Shown here in pieces: positions 1 through 9,944 of a DNA stretch of 28,484 nt. The notes under the pieces are model-generated. The model searched no databases, had not been told where the DNA came from, and saw only the letters and a program-made list of their open reading frames with translations. Source of the DNA: a virus; the IMG/VR virus record IMGVR_UViG_3300005747_000194, positions 1 to 28,484 of that record, one strand, 5' to 3'. A program made the position numbers and the translations under genes. The number at the start of each line of letters is the position of its first letter. Position 1 is the stretch's first letter.

Positions 1-13
1 ATTTTAAAAGCCA

Positions 14-259
14 TTACTTCTTACTTTTATTTCCCCAGTTAGCAGCGCCAACCTTTCTACATTTAACTAATGCTCCGCTAGCATAAGCTGAAGGCCATTT
101 TTTATAACGACTTTTTACTTTACTATAGCAGGCGTCTTTTTTTTTAGCAGGAGTAACTGGTTGTATCGCACCCCCGGATCCGTCCGCATTCATAGCTATA
201 TCCATATTGTCTTTATGAATACCGCGTATTTTAGCTTTCTTTGTTATTGGTATACTCAT
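14..259 (-). CDS. Small basic conserved phage protein, function unknown
   Basis: This 81-residue protein is lysine- and arginine-rich. The C-terminal half holds a conserved-looking block, KKDACYSKVKSRYKKWPSAY followed by ASGALVKCRKVGAANWG, with two cysteines about 24 residues apart and several aromatic residues. From memory, near-identical blocks recur as stand-alone small proteins in environmental phages and some large eukaryotic viruses, but I cannot confirm a family name. Its ATG overlaps the TGA stop of the giant upstream gene as ATGA, so it is probably translated by coupling to that gene. The leader is A-rich without a Shine-Dalgarno sequence. The basic character would fit nucleic-acid binding, but that is only inference. 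The gene itself is well supported; its function is unknown. Confidence 0.8.
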   Translation of the reverse strand: MSIPITKKAKIRGIHKDNMDIAMNADGSGGAIQPVTPAKKKDACYSKVKSRYKKWPSAYASGALVKCRKVGAANWGNKSKK

Positions 260-3200
260 AATTTTTCTAGGTATTTAATTCTTTCTTTTATAGTTTTACC
301 TTTTTTGAATTTAATATAATCTCCGTAATCTTTAGCTGGAACGGTTCTTTCTAATGACTTTAATTTATCAGATGTAGCTTTCCTTGTGTTCTTAGCTTTT
401 TCTTTACCTTCTGCTTTTCTTCGGGCTTTACCTTCAACTTTAACCTTGTCTTCTTCTTCTTTGTCGGCATTAACATCCCATGTTCTCCACCCTAAACCGA
501 GCATCATTCTTTGGTAAGAGGTATTTCTAGCATCTAATGCCTCGGATATAGCGTCTACTTCAGCTAAGGCCCTGTCTAAAGGTAAGTTTAATCCAGCGGA
601 AGCTAATGAGCCTATTATTTCATAATTAGGCGATATATTAAATCTACCATCTAATGTTACATCATAGCCTTGAGCTTCCATAACATCTTTATCAAACTTT
701 GTTGTTTGAATAGCACCGTACACTTTTCTAAGTTTAGATCCTATAGGTGGAGATACGTTTGCTAATTCTAATAGAGTATACGCATGATCTGCGTTATACC
801 CCTTCTTCTCTTCTTTGTAATATCTATTAATAGTGTTTTTTAATGTTGATACTACCGCACCTGTCAATCCAGATCCCCTGAGAATAGTGTCCACCATAGA
901 ATTAACAATTCTTTCAGTCTTTGTATTAATGATTTTTTCGTATTGCTCATCTTCTTTTTCTTCATCGTCAAATCCTGGTATTAATGCAAATAAAGCGTTT
1001 TGCAATGCGCTAAATATAAGGTTTTGTATAAACCCGTAATAGGCTATCTTGCTAATATTAGTCTTAGCATCTCCACGGCCGTTTATAAGGTCCTGGCCAG
1101 CTTTTTTCATCAATCTAGTGTATTGCATCGGCGTGTTTTGAAAAGCCAATATAAGACGCCCTAAATGGCTGGACTGTTGTGCTGATACAAGCATAGGATC
1201 ACCCGATTGTTGAGTCTCATCGGATATAGCACTGAAATCTTCAAACGCTTTTGCTTCTGCTTCTGCTTGGGATAAACCTTGCTTCTTATAAGTTTTTGTT
1301 CTGTTAATTAAAAACGTAGCACCACCAGTTGCGATAGCCATACTATCTGCTATTTGTGTGGGCGTAAAACCTATTTTTAATAAGTATGCAATCACAGCGC
1401 TTGCTTTGTCTTTGCTGTTTTTAGCTTGATTAGCAATCTCTTGTTCTTGTACATCTGATTTTAATCCACCGCGACGTTCTTTAAGCTTATCAGAGTTAAA
1501 TATCTTTGACCATGCTTTCCAGTATGCTGGTTGATTAGCAAACGCAATACCAGCTTTTAGTGGATTATTGTCACTCCAATTTACAAAGTTAGCAAATGAT
1601 AACATCTGCATTATAGCGGATCTTCTGTTAAAGAACATTATAGTACCAACTGAATTGTTAACCCAGTTTAACCATTGCTGCTCATAAGCCCCAGGTTGTG
1701 ATGGCCTGTTTCTCCCAGATTTCATTCTGGCTATTGAGTTTTTTAAAGCATTTACATAACGAGTGCCATATATAGCTTCAAGCTTAGTTAAATTGTTTTC
1801 GTCAAATATAATATCTACATTATCGTTAAACTCTTGCAGGTATTCAGCTCTTGTCCCAACTTCATTTATTTGATTAATATCTTTTAAAACAGAACCAGCA
1901 ATCCAGTATTCAGCGGGAGACGGCCATTGTTCTTGCTTTGATATTGTTTGAAGTCCATCGGCAAAGGCTAATAAATCAGGATCATTTGACACAAGGCTAT
2001 TTAATTTCTTTTGATCTCTTTTAGATATACCTGGGATCTCCTGCCCTTGTTGTGTCCATAAATATACACGAACTGCCTGATCAACAGTGTAATCCGTATC
2101 GCCAATTTGTTTACCTAAACGTTTTTTCATTCCGGGAAACATTTTTAGCAGCATGGCAAAATCATTCTTAAGTGCGCGTCTAGCTTTTTCCATAGCGGAT
2201 ATGCCTCTCATATATGGCACTACTAAATTGTCTTCAAAGAATTTTTGATCAGCTTCACCTTGCTTGCCTTTACCAGCTAATGTATATGACGTTAGTCCTC
2301 TAAAGTCTTCTGCTCCATACGGTAAGAAAAATTTAAACCTACCTTTTTTAGCTCCGTCTTTTCTAGCTTTTATTTTAGAGTAAATAGCTTCTGATTTAGC
2401 GCCTTTGTTGCGCTCAACCATGTCGTTAAGCTCTTTGCTTAATGTTACTGATCTTTTTACTCTGGCTTGCTGCACTTTGCCTTTTACATCAAAGGTATTA
2501 AGAATATCTTTAACTGCTTTAACATTACCAAGATGGTCATCAACAAAATAAAAGTCATTAAAACCATCAGCTACTTTTGTTACCATCCAAGCAGCCTTTG
2601 CGGCTGGTGCGCCATTAGCCAGTCCAGTTATATTTTCAAGCGGTATTTCTAAACCTAGGCCTTTTAAAAATGCGTGTATAGCAACTGCCGATTCTTGCGG
2701 TCTAGCTGTTAATACAAATATATTTTTATTACCAAATTTTTCAATTGCTTTTTTAAGCCTTGGCGCTAACGGCCCAGGTGTTCCTTCAACAACTTTATTA
2801 AATTCACTAAAATCAAACTTAGCGCCTTGTGCTGTTAGTTCTTCGCCTTTCTTAGCGAATTCAGCAGGTGTAATTCTTCTTGTCGCTCCTGGTACGTCTT
2901 TTAAAACTTTTGCCTGTTGTTCTTCATTTAGGTTATCAAACGTTTTCAAAAACCCAGGTTTGTTTTTAAGAGCTGTTTCTCCAAATAATCTTCTTGCTGC
3001 AATGTCAAGCATAGATTTTTCGGCAGGCATTATAACTATAACTTGACTTTTGCTAAATGCAAGTGTGTCATCAAAATCATATACACTAATACCTTTAGGA
3101 TTCTTAGTATAAGAACGCTTGCGAGCGTTGTTAATAGCTTTTTGCTGAGTAGTTATTTTTTTAACCTCAGCCTCAGCGTTTGCTTTAACCTCAGGCTTAA

Positions 3201-6200
3201 CACCTCTTTGATTAAAGTAGTCAGCGTATTGTTGTCCTATAATAGACCCGTCTTCTAATGATTCTAACGCGTATTGTATTTTGCCTCTTGTTGCAAAGTT
3301 ATAATATCTTTTCCACCAAGGCGTTTCGCCTGGTTTATACCCCGCTATCATAACTTGCTGATAACCTGATTTGCCTATAACTTTATCCATCTCAACTGGA
3401 ATAATAGCTACTTGATAATCTGCTTTTAAAGCTTTTATATCTATGCTAGTATCACCATTTACTATTGATTGATACAAATGAGCAAGTACCACTCTTGCTG
3501 GAACTCCATGCTCATACCTGTAGTCTTTTGTTATTTGAGAAGGTAGCACTGAACTTCTGTATGTAACAGGTGCAGCTGCCCTTAAAGCTGTATTTGTACC
3601 TGAATTTAGCGAAGCCATAACCATAGCTTGAACCTCTGGCGTTGAATTTTTAATACCTTTAATCATTGCGGTTGTGTACTTCCAAGCCGCATTTGCGTTA
3701 GCCTTGTCAGCTTCCGCGTCAAATTTACCGGTTAAATGCCCCTTAAGAACATTCCCTGTTGCTGAGTACTCTCTTTTTAATATAGTACCGTCTTGTAGCG
3801 TTATTTCGGTATTGGATATGCTTTTAATTTTAAAGCCTGCTCTGTTAAGCGCCTCTATAACTTGTTCTTTGCCTGAGTATAAATCAGATCGATGCGTCTT
3901 GCTAAAATCTAATTCCCCATCAACCCATAATCCAATTCTACCTGAATTAGCAAACGAGGTACTTGTAAAAGCAACAGCTTCCTGTATAGTTAAAGTTTTT
4001 AATACATCTTCAATGGCCGTTTGTGCGTCCATTACATTATTGTAATTTTCAAACAAAGAAGCAATAGATCCTTCGACACCAGTCATTTTAGCTATTGTTT
4101 CATTGGTATCTATATCTTTAGCTATATCTACTAAATATTCTTCAAATGTTTTCCCTTCTTCTTTAAGCGAAGTTTCAACATCTATGCCTTTTAATGGTTT
4201 AAGTAATCTAAAAAATTGCTTAGATATAGCTTTATGCTGAGCTTCTGTGAAATCAGGATAATTATTTTTATGCGCTTTCTTTATAGCGTTTTCCTTAATA
4301 GCGCCATTAGAATTAAGTAATGCTTTAATATCCACAAAGAATTTATCTTTACCAGCTTCCCACTTTATAGCATCTTCTTTGCTTAGCCTAGATACTGATC
4401 TTTTTACATTGCCTCGCTCAGCTTGTCTTGAAAATTCTTCCGCTAGATTTTCAGATAATTCAACACCGAGTCTTGTTTGGTTTGCTTCAAACGCTTGACG
4501 AATTTCGCTATCTTCATTTTGCAACTCCTGGTTGTATAAATCAAAAGCATATTCTTCTGCTAATGCTTTTGCTAAAGCTTCTTTACGACCGCGAATAACT
4601 TCTTCACCTTTAAACATGTAACCCAAGAAATCCTGATCGCTTACGTTATTTGCTGCATTAGGTATTCTTCTTACAATTTCCGCACCTGAAGTTCTACCCG
4701 CTTTATCGGTCTCTACGCTTTCTCTATCAATTTTTTGCCCTTGCCAATCAGAAGTAAATCTACCATCAACTTGCTTTTGTATTGCGAACGGCATAGCTTG
4801 CATTAAAAACGTAGTTGTAAGGTTTTCAAGAATGGGTTTTTTAAGTTTAAGTAAATTATCCCTAAGCTCATTATTCTTTTTAGCTCCAAGCATTTTCTTA
4901 AATTCAATATCCGCTTGCTTACCAATTTCTTTTTTAATTTCAGCTATTAAAGGAGTTACTGTTCTATTTAAGGAAACGGCAGCATCAATTCTAGATCTAA
5001 GTACACGAGTTGTAGATACAACTTTTTGTTTTACTTTAGCGGCCATTTCATCTGGCAATACTTTGCTTTCAACTAGGTTTACAAACTTAGGTTTTTGTGC
5101 TGTTTGTTCACTAACTGGATCAGCTGCAAGATCTTTTTGATCTGATGCTTGAGGAGCTTCAAAATTACCTAAATACATTCTTTCTTGCGGGGGCAATCTA
5201 TATTCAGCTTTCTCAACATCTTTTATTCTAAACTTAATTCTTTCAGCTAAATATCCGCTTAGTTTTCCTCTTGAATCATATTTTGTATTTTCTTGAGCGC
5301 TAAGCATTCTAAAAAACACATCATCTGCAAAATCATTCAACTGCTGTGGTCGCAAGTTATATTTTTTTGAGATTTGAGCCTTAATCATATTAGGCACTTC
5401 ATCTCTTATGACTGCTTGGCTTTTAGGAGATTTAATGTTATCTTTAGGTAACGCATCTAGTCTTTCATTGCTTTGCTTTGCAGCTAAACTAATCGACTTT
5501 TTCTTTTCATCTTGAACTTGCGCTCCGGCTTTTAATTTCTTTTTAGCTTGACTCGTAAGTTTACCTTTTTCAATTCCCGCTTGGTAATCTTTAATAAAAT
5601 CAAATACTTGTTGTCCGCTATTGAACTTTAAATTCTTAGTTCCAAATCTAGTGTTAAACAAATTAGCTATAGCTTTACCTATTTTAACCCACTGTGACTC
5701 TTCTAACGCCTGGAAAGGTATTTCGTTTTTGGATATAGCATCGGAAAAGAATGTAAAATACTCGTCCATATCGGCGCCATCTACATCTCCTATTCCCTCC
5801 TGGCGATACATCTCTGCTCTTTGTTCTATTTGCTGAAATACACCTTTATTTTTTAGTATTTGCTTAAATTCATCAACAACCCTTTTCATTTCAGGATTAT
5901 TTTTAAATTCAGACTTTAATACTTTATGCAGTAGCTCATGTGAAGCAACCGATATAGCTTGTGCATTAGCCGCTTGCTCTCTGTTTATAATTATTTTGCC
6001 ATCAACCTCAATAAACCCATCTGAGTTCATATCCAGGTCTGATAATCCAGCAGCTTCCATTTCTGCTTTAGAATTATAAACTGTTACATTTTCTTTACCA
6101 ACAATGCCTTGTATAGTTTCGGTTTCTTTAACAACTAACTCATCAGCGGCTTTATTTCTTATAGCTAACAATTCGTTGTTTAATTCTTCTAAGCGGGCAT

Positions 6201-8688
6201 CAACATCGGCGCGCATAGGAGGCGCTAGCTGAGATCTTTCGTTAGTAGCTGCTTCTATTTTAGATTGCACAACCGCAGCTTCTATAAGGGCATCTGGAGT
6301 CTTTAACATCCAAGCAGGAAACTTGTTGTTTGAATTACCAACCGCTTTAGCTTGCTCTAGTATACCGTCTGCATCTTCTTGTGACAATCTGCCAGCATCA
6401 ATCATTCTGTCAAAGCGTTTTTTTGCACTTTTTAAATCGCGAGAAAGTATATATAAGTTTTGTAATCTTTTATTGCCATTTACTCTCGACCCAGGCGTAC
6501 TTAAACCACCCAGCAAACCACCTGCGGCAAAAGATAATATAGATGTATTTACAAAATCATCTTTACTATAGTCTGCCTGCATTAAATCCATGCCGGCTGT
6601 TTCGTTTATTCTTTTATTAACAACTTCTACCTCAGCAATTTGCTGTGTATTTTCTTGAATAAATTCCGCTCCACCTTCTTTAACAAAACCAACAACCTTT
6701 CCACTTGTAGATAATCCCGTTTGTTTAATTTGGTTTTTAACACTTTCCCCAAAAGCTAATTGACTATTAGATTTTTTATACTCATTAACAGCTTTTGTAA
6801 ATACTTTATTTTTCGTAAGTATATCGTCAAGTTTATTTACAAAACCAATTCTTGGGTTTATTGGCGTAGTTAATCCGTAAACCACAGCCATCTCCAGTTG
6901 AGCTTGATCAGCTAATTTTTCCGCAACTTCATTTGAAAGCCCGGCCTGCATAGCCGCTTTCATTGTGTTTTCATAACCAGTTACGCCACCCACAAAAGAG
7001 TAATACATGCTGGCATCAAGCATTTGCGCATTAAATGGCAACTTCATTCCAAAAGTCTCTTTAGTACTCACAAACCTACCTTTAGCTCCTCTTGCTCTTG
7101 TGCTTATGTCTTTTAAACCTTTAGCTGATCTTAATTTATTTGCTTTCGCTAAGTAGCTGGCTGATGCTGCCACCCTAGCGGTGCCTAATCCTTTTGTACC
7201 TATTACATCAAAAACAATACCACCAGTTACTTCACCGCCCATAATAGCGCCACCACGAAAACTAAAGTCATCCATTGGTTTGCCTTCGGCATCAATTGTT
7301 TGCGAAATAGATTTTAGCTCCAACGGGGTTAATACCTGGCTTACATTTACACCTTCTGTTGTGTTGTATATATTGCCCCTTTCGTCTTTAATAAATGTTT
7401 CGCCATTTATAGTAGTTCCTTTACCACTAGCATAAAAGTATTCTAGCGAATCAGTATCTGCTATTTCGTCTTCTATATTTAATAAACGTTGTTGTTTAGC
7501 TCTTTCGTTACCGCCAAATATACCTATAGTATCGTCTATCCATATTGCAGTTTCGTCTAGCTTTTTATAAAAACCAGTACCTAAACCTTTAATAAATTCA
7601 CCGACATTTGCCAATCCCTGAGTACCAACGCCTGTATTTTCATTAAATTCTTTTCTTTTTTTGTATGCATCTATTTTTTCTTGCTGTACTTTTGCATTTT
7701 TTTCCATTAATGCTGGAAAATTTTGGCCTAAGTATGCTTTTACAGCCTCTTGATCATACCCTGTATAACCAATATCGCTATTTTTATAAGCTAGTTCCCT
7801 AACTTCATCTAACGACATGCTTTGATCAAAGTCACCAGGGTTTTCAAGTATATTGTTGACAAGCATTTTGTCGTTTAACCTGTTATCTCTGTCCGCCATA
7901 TACTGGCTAAGCTTTCTAGCTAAAGTTCTTTCTTTAGTTACCTGTATGTCTTTTTTCTCATCACCTGTATATATTATACCACCAAGCTCGCCGTATACAC
8001 CATCAGCAACGTCTTCTTCGAAACCATCAATAAAATCATCCCGCATTAACATACCCTGGAAGTCCTGCATTTCAAGCTCTGTTAAACCAGCTTTGGCAAG
8101 CTCTTTTTTACCAAAGTACTTATCTACAAACCAAGTTTCGCCTTTAGGATTAAAATAATTATTGGTAAACTCAATGTCTAAATCGTTGTCTTTTATATAA
8201 GCTTGGGTCTGAACCTCTAGTGAAGGCCTATTTTCTGGCTTTACGTATTTAGGATTATTTATTTTTCTACCCCTTGAATTACTAATAAATTCAGGCTCAT
8301 CTAAGTTATCTATGGTTTCCCTAAGTATTTCTTCTTGAGATGGTTCAGCGTATTTTTTTACTTTTCTTCCTCTTTTATTTGTGTACTCCTCTAAAACTAA
8401 TCGTTCTTCAGGGTTTTCAATTAAATATGAGTTAGGTGCTATTGTACCATTACTACGATTCTCTAATGATTCCACAGAACCAAGTAGAAAATTGTAATCC
8501 CCATCTTTTTTTGGGGGTTCGTTTGCAGGAGGAACACCCGCAATTATGGACGCTCGACTGGGCATTACTGGAGTTGCAAGTGCATCCGTCTCCGCAGCTC
8601 CGTTTTGAAAATCCTCTTCAGGATCTGAATTTGTAGGGGTTACCCATTGTTTTAGATTTTCATCCCAAACTAATTTTTCTTCTGACAT
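256..8688 (-). CDS. Giant polyvalent virion protein with metallopeptidase and HAD-like domains, probable DNA-ejection protein
   Basis: This is a 2810-residue uninterrupted protein. Residues 1-370 are charged and mostly helical. Glycine-rich hydrophobic stretches lie near residues 480-530 and 710-735. A zinc-peptidase signature HELLH sits at 917-921, just after a short strand-like segment (DGKIIIN). A HAD-phosphatase-like domain spans about 1865-2065: DFDDT at 1871-1875, LTARP around 1994 and FVDDHLGN with DD at 2050-2051. The C-terminal 650 residues are helical, with a hydrophobic stretch near 2553-2573 followed by an acidic patch, and end in a lysine-rich tail. Its position after two smaller internal-protein-like genes matches the order of T7 gp14, gp15 and gp16, the proteins ejected with the genome. 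Size and multiple enzyme domains fit the phage 'large polyvalent protein' class. The leader lacks a Shine-Dalgarno sequence. Ejection and cell-entry roles are inferred. Confidence 0.85.
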   Translation of the reverse strand: MSEEKLVWDENLKQWVTPTNSDPEEDFQNGAAETDALATPVMPSRASIIAGVPPANEPPKKDGDYNFLLGSVESLENRSNGTIAPNSYLIENPEERLVLEEYTNKRGRKVKKYAEPSQEEILRETIDNLDEPEFISNSRGRKINNPKYVKPENRPSLEVQTQAYIKDNDLDIEFTNNYFNPKGETWFVDKYFGKKELAKAGLTELEMQDFQGMLMRDDFIDGFEEDVADGVYGELGGIIYTGDEKKDIQVTKERTLARKLSQYMADRDNRLNDKMLVNNILENPGDFDQSMSLDEVRELAYKNSDIGYTGYDQEAVKAYLGQNFPALMEKNAKVQQEKIDAYKKRKEFNENTGVGTQGLANVGEFIKGLGTGFYKKLDETAIWIDDTIGIFGGNERAKQQRLLNIEDEIADTDSLEYFYASGKGTTINGETFIKDERGNIYNTTEGVNVSQVLTPLELKSISQTIDAEGKPMDDFSFRGGAIMGGEVTGGIVFDVIGTKGLGTARVAASASYLAKANKLRSAKGLKDISTRARGAKGRFVSTKETFGMKLPFNAQMLDASMYYSFVGGVTGYENTMKAAMQAGLSNEVAEKLADQAQLEMAVVYGLTTPINPRIGFVNKLDDILTKNKVFTKAVNEYKKSNSQLAFGESVKNQIKQTGLSTSGKVVGFVKEGGAEFIQENTQQIAEVEVVNKRINETAGMDLMQADYSKDDFVNTSILSFAAGGLLGGLSTPGSRVNGNKRLQNLYILSRDLKSAKKRFDRMIDAGRLSQEDADGILEQAKAVGNSNNKFPAWMLKTPDALIEAAVVQSKIEAATNERSQLAPPMRADVDARLEELNNELLAIRNKAADELVVKETETIQGIVGKENVTVYNSKAEMEAAGLSDLDMNSDGFIEVDGKIIINREQAANAQAISVASHELLHKVLKSEFKNNPEMKRVVDEFKQILKNKGVFQQIEQRAEMYRQEGIGDVDGADMDEYFTFFSDAISKNEIPFQALEESQWVKIGKAIANLFNTRFGTKNLKFNSGQQVFDFIKDYQAGIEKGKLTSQAKKKLKAGAQVQDEKKKSISLAAKQSNERLDALPKDNIKSPKSQAVIRDEVPNMIKAQISKKYNLRPQQLNDFADDVFFRMLSAQENTKYDSRGKLSGYLAERIKFRIKDVEKAEYRLPPQERMYLGNFEAPQASDQKDLAADPVSEQTAQKPKFVNLVESKVLPDEMAAKVKQKVVSTTRVLRSRIDAAVSLNRTVTPLIAEIKKEIGKQADIEFKKMLGAKKNNELRDNLLKLKKPILENLTTTFLMQAMPFAIQKQVDGRFTSDWQGQKIDRESVETDKAGRTSGAEIVRRIPNAANNVSDQDFLGYMFKGEEVIRGRKEALAKALAEEYAFDLYNQELQNEDSEIRQAFEANQTRLGVELSENLAEEFSRQAERGNVKRSVSRLSKEDAIKWEAGKDKFFVDIKALLNSNGAIKENAIKKAHKNNYPDFTEAQHKAISKQFFRLLKPLKGIDVETSLKEEGKTFEEYLVDIAKDIDTNETIAKMTGVEGSIASLFENYNNVMDAQTAIEDVLKTLTIQEAVAFTSTSFANSGRIGLWVDGELDFSKTHRSDLYSGKEQVIEALNRAGFKIKSISNTEITLQDGTILKREYSATGNVLKGHLTGKFDAEADKANANAAWKYTTAMIKGIKNSTPEVQAMVMASLNSGTNTALRAAAPVTYRSSVLPSQITKDYRYEHGVPARVVLAHLYQSIVNGDTSIDIKALKADYQVAIIPVEMDKVIGKSGYQQVMIAGYKPGETPWWKRYYNFATRGKIQYALESLEDGSIIGQQYADYFNQRGVKPEVKANAEAEVKKITTQQKAINNARKRSYTKNPKGISVYDFDDTLAFSKSQVIVIMPAEKSMLDIAARRLFGETALKNKPGFLKTFDNLNEEQQAKVLKDVPGATRRITPAEFAKKGEELTAQGAKFDFSEFNKVVEGTPGPLAPRLKKAIEKFGNKNIFVLTARPQESAVAIHAFLKGLGLEIPLENITGLANGAPAAKAAWMVTKVADGFNDFYFVDDHLGNVKAVKDILNTFDVKGKVQQARVKRSVTLSKELNDMVERNKGAKSEAIYSKIKARKDGAKKGRFKFFLPYGAEDFRGLTSYTLAGKGKQGEADQKFFEDNLVVPYMRGISAMEKARRALKNDFAMLLKMFPGMKKRLGKQIGDTDYTVDQAVRVYLWTQQGQEIPGISKRDQKKLNSLVSNDPDLLAFADGLQTISKQEQWPSPAEYWIAGSVLKDINQINEVGTRAEYLQEFNDNVDIIFDENNLTKLEAIYGTRYVNALKNSIARMKSGRNRPSQPGAYEQQWLNWVNNSVGTIMFFNRRSAIMQMLSFANFVNWSDNNPLKAGIAFANQPAYWKAWSKIFNSDKLKERRGGLKSDVQEQEIANQAKNSKDKASAVIAYLLKIGFTPTQIADSMAIATGGATFLINRTKTYKKQGLSQAEAEAKAFEDFSAISDETQQSGDPMLVSAQQSSHLGRLILAFQNTPMQYTRLMKKAGQDLINGRGDAKTNISKIAYYGFIQNLIFSALQNALFALIPGFDDEEKEDEQYEKIINTKTERIVNSMVDTILRGSGLTGAVVSTLKNTINRYYKEEKKGYNADHAYTLLELANVSPPIGSKLRKVYGAIQTTKFDKDVMEAQGYDVTLDGRFNISPNYEIIGSLASAGLNLPLDRALAEVDAISEALDARNTSYQRMMLGLGWRTWDVNADKEEEDKVKVEGKARRKAEGKEKAKNTRKATSDKLKSLERTVPAKDYGDYIKFKKGKTIKERIKYLEKL
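2494..3096 (-). other. HAD-superfamily phosphatase-like domain inside the giant protein
   Basis: Residues about 1865-2065 of the 2810-residue protein show three of the four HAD motifs. Motif I is DFDDT (nucleophile D1871, acid/base D1873). Motif II is the threonine in VLTARP (T1994). Motif IV is the double aspartate in FVDDHLGN (D2050, D2051). A lysine-containing helix between II and IV could supply motif III. The fold call is solid by motif order; the substrate is unknown. Confidence 0.7.
5689..6051 (-). other. Zinc metallopeptidase (zincin-like) domain inside the giant protein
   Basis: Within residues about 880-1000 of the 2810-residue protein, the order is a beta-hairpin-like DGKIIIN segment, a helix rich in alanine, and SHELLHKVL with H917, E918 and H921 forming an HExxH motif. 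This arrangement is typical of MPTase-PolyVal-type peptidases in polyvalent phage proteins. A third zinc ligand downstream (for instance a glutamate in the DEYFTFF segment) is possible but not certain. Boundaries are approximate. Confidence 0.65.
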
Positions 8689-8728
8689 ATTGTTCGTGTT
8701 AACTTTTCTCTTTCGAGGAGTGTTTTCT

Positions 8729-9928
8729 TTATTTTAATTGGTCTAAGCTTGTTACACCAAACCTTGCTGCGTCTTTACCAAGCAAACCATTTTCGTTAAT
8801 TATTACAAGCTTATTACCGTTTTTATCAAATATATAATATCCGGTTTTGTCGTATATAATTTCGGCTGGTTCAAACGACTTTGTGCCTGTAATTGAATCA
8901 TATAGTTTTGTTTCAACCCCAACAGCACCTCCTTTTATTGCTTTCAACACGTCTACATTGTACTGTAATTTATTTTCGTTGTTGTTGTTGTTGTTGTTTT
9001 GATTTTTAACGGCATAATCTTTAGCACCAGCATCTGAGGCAGCCATAATACCATTCATAATTTGATTAACCAAATCATTCTTTAAAGCCGCTGGATCTGT
9101 AAATGATGCTTCGCTTATTTTTAATGGTGTGTTTGTTAACAATCCGTCCATTACTAATGATTTAGCAATATCAGGGTTAGACCCAATAGCATCTTCTATT
9201 TGCATACGCAAATTAGCTGAAGAATATTGATTAGCGGCTTGACCGCTTCTGAAAGCTTTATTATATACTTGATCTGTTAATTTTAACAATGCTGTTGCCG
9301 TGGATGTTGCTTTAGCACTTGGTGGATTGAAGTTAGCATACTCTATTTCCTGGCCGTCTATATTAAACACCAGGCCACCTTTTTTATTTAAAGAGAACGA
9401 AGCCCCAGGCTTATACATATACTCGGCTTGCGATAACCTAGTAGGATCACCGCTGGATAATAAGTTTTCTTGGAAGTCTTCATATAAATCTTTTTGATTA
9501 AGCTTGTAAGTTTTCATGTTGTTACTTACGTTTGTAATATTTTGATTTACCTGATTCATAACATCAACATAATCAGTGTAGCCAGGATCACCCGGTTGCA
9601 TTGTTGCCAGCATATTTGCTGCTTCTACGTATTGACTCTTTTGTTCTACTAAATAATCTTTAAGAACTTTGTTCTGATCAGCATTTAGACCCTCTATATC
9701 GGCCCCGCTTTTCATTTTATTAAGGTGACTAGCTATTTTTCTATTAGCTTGATCAGCTTGACCCTTTCGCTTCGCTACTATAGCATCTATTTTAGCCCTT
9801 TCCTTTTCCTGAATGTCTACTACTTCTTTAGCTGCTTTGCCGACTATACCACCTACATCCAAAAATCCACCTTGTTGGTTTCCCCCTGTTATTGCGTATT
9901 GTTCTCCTTTTATTAAATCTATAGCCAT
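8729..9928 (-). CDS. Probable internal virion (ejection) protein, 399 residues
   Basis: The N-terminal third is helical and charged (KAAKEVVDIQEKERAKIDAI and following), with many alanines, glutamines and asparagines. The middle holds a short beta-like part (GLVFNIDGQEIEYANF). An all-asparagine run at residues 311-317 forms a low-complexity linker before a C-terminal beta-like segment (YDKTGYYIFDKNGNK). I do not recognise a named family. It sits between a small Gly/Gln-rich protein and the giant polyvalent protein, the place held by T7 gp15-type internal proteins, so an ejection role is inferred from context. The ATG is preceded by an A/T-rich leader (ACTTACAATATA) without a Shine-Dalgarno sequence. 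It ends in TAA, 40 bases before the giant gene. Confidence 0.75.
   Translation of the reverse strand: MAIDLIKGEQYAITGGNQQGGFLDVGGIVGKAAKEVVDIQEKERAKIDAIVAKRKGQADQANRKIASHLNKMKSGADIEGLNADQNKVLKDYLVEQKSQYVEAANMLATMQPGDPGYTDYVDVMNQVNQNITNVSNNMKTYKLNQKDLYEDFQENLLSSGDPTRLSQAEYMYKPGASFSLNKKGGLVFNIDGQEIEYANFNPPSAKATSTATALLKLTDQVYNKAFRSGQAANQYSSANLRMQIEDAIGSNPDIAKSLVMDGLLTNTPLKISEASFTDPAALKNDLVNQIMNGIMAASDAGAKDYAVKNQNNNNNNNENKLQYNVDVLKAIKGGAVGVETKLYDSITGTKSFEPAEIIYDKTGYYIFDKNGNKLVIINENGLLGKDAARFGVTSLDQLK
8978..8998. repeat. Trinucleotide microsatellite (GTT)7
   Basis: Seven perfect GTT units on the plus strand read as AAC on the coding strand and encode Asn311-Asn317 of the 399-residue protein. Unit gain or loss would keep the reading frame and change only linker length. 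Confidence 0.9.
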
Positions 9929-9944
9929 TATATTGTAAGTTTAA

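Noticed and set aside
5970-6040. EF-hand-like loop DMNSDGFIEVDGK before the HELLH motif
   Set aside because: Position 12 of the loop is glycine, not glutamate, and the segment reads better as the beta-hairpin that precedes the peptidase helix.
8140-8200. DNDLD near residue 175 of the giant protein as a virion RNA polymerase DxDxD site
   Set aside because: No flanking polymerase-like sequence was recognised; a short acidic string is expected by chance in such a charged region.
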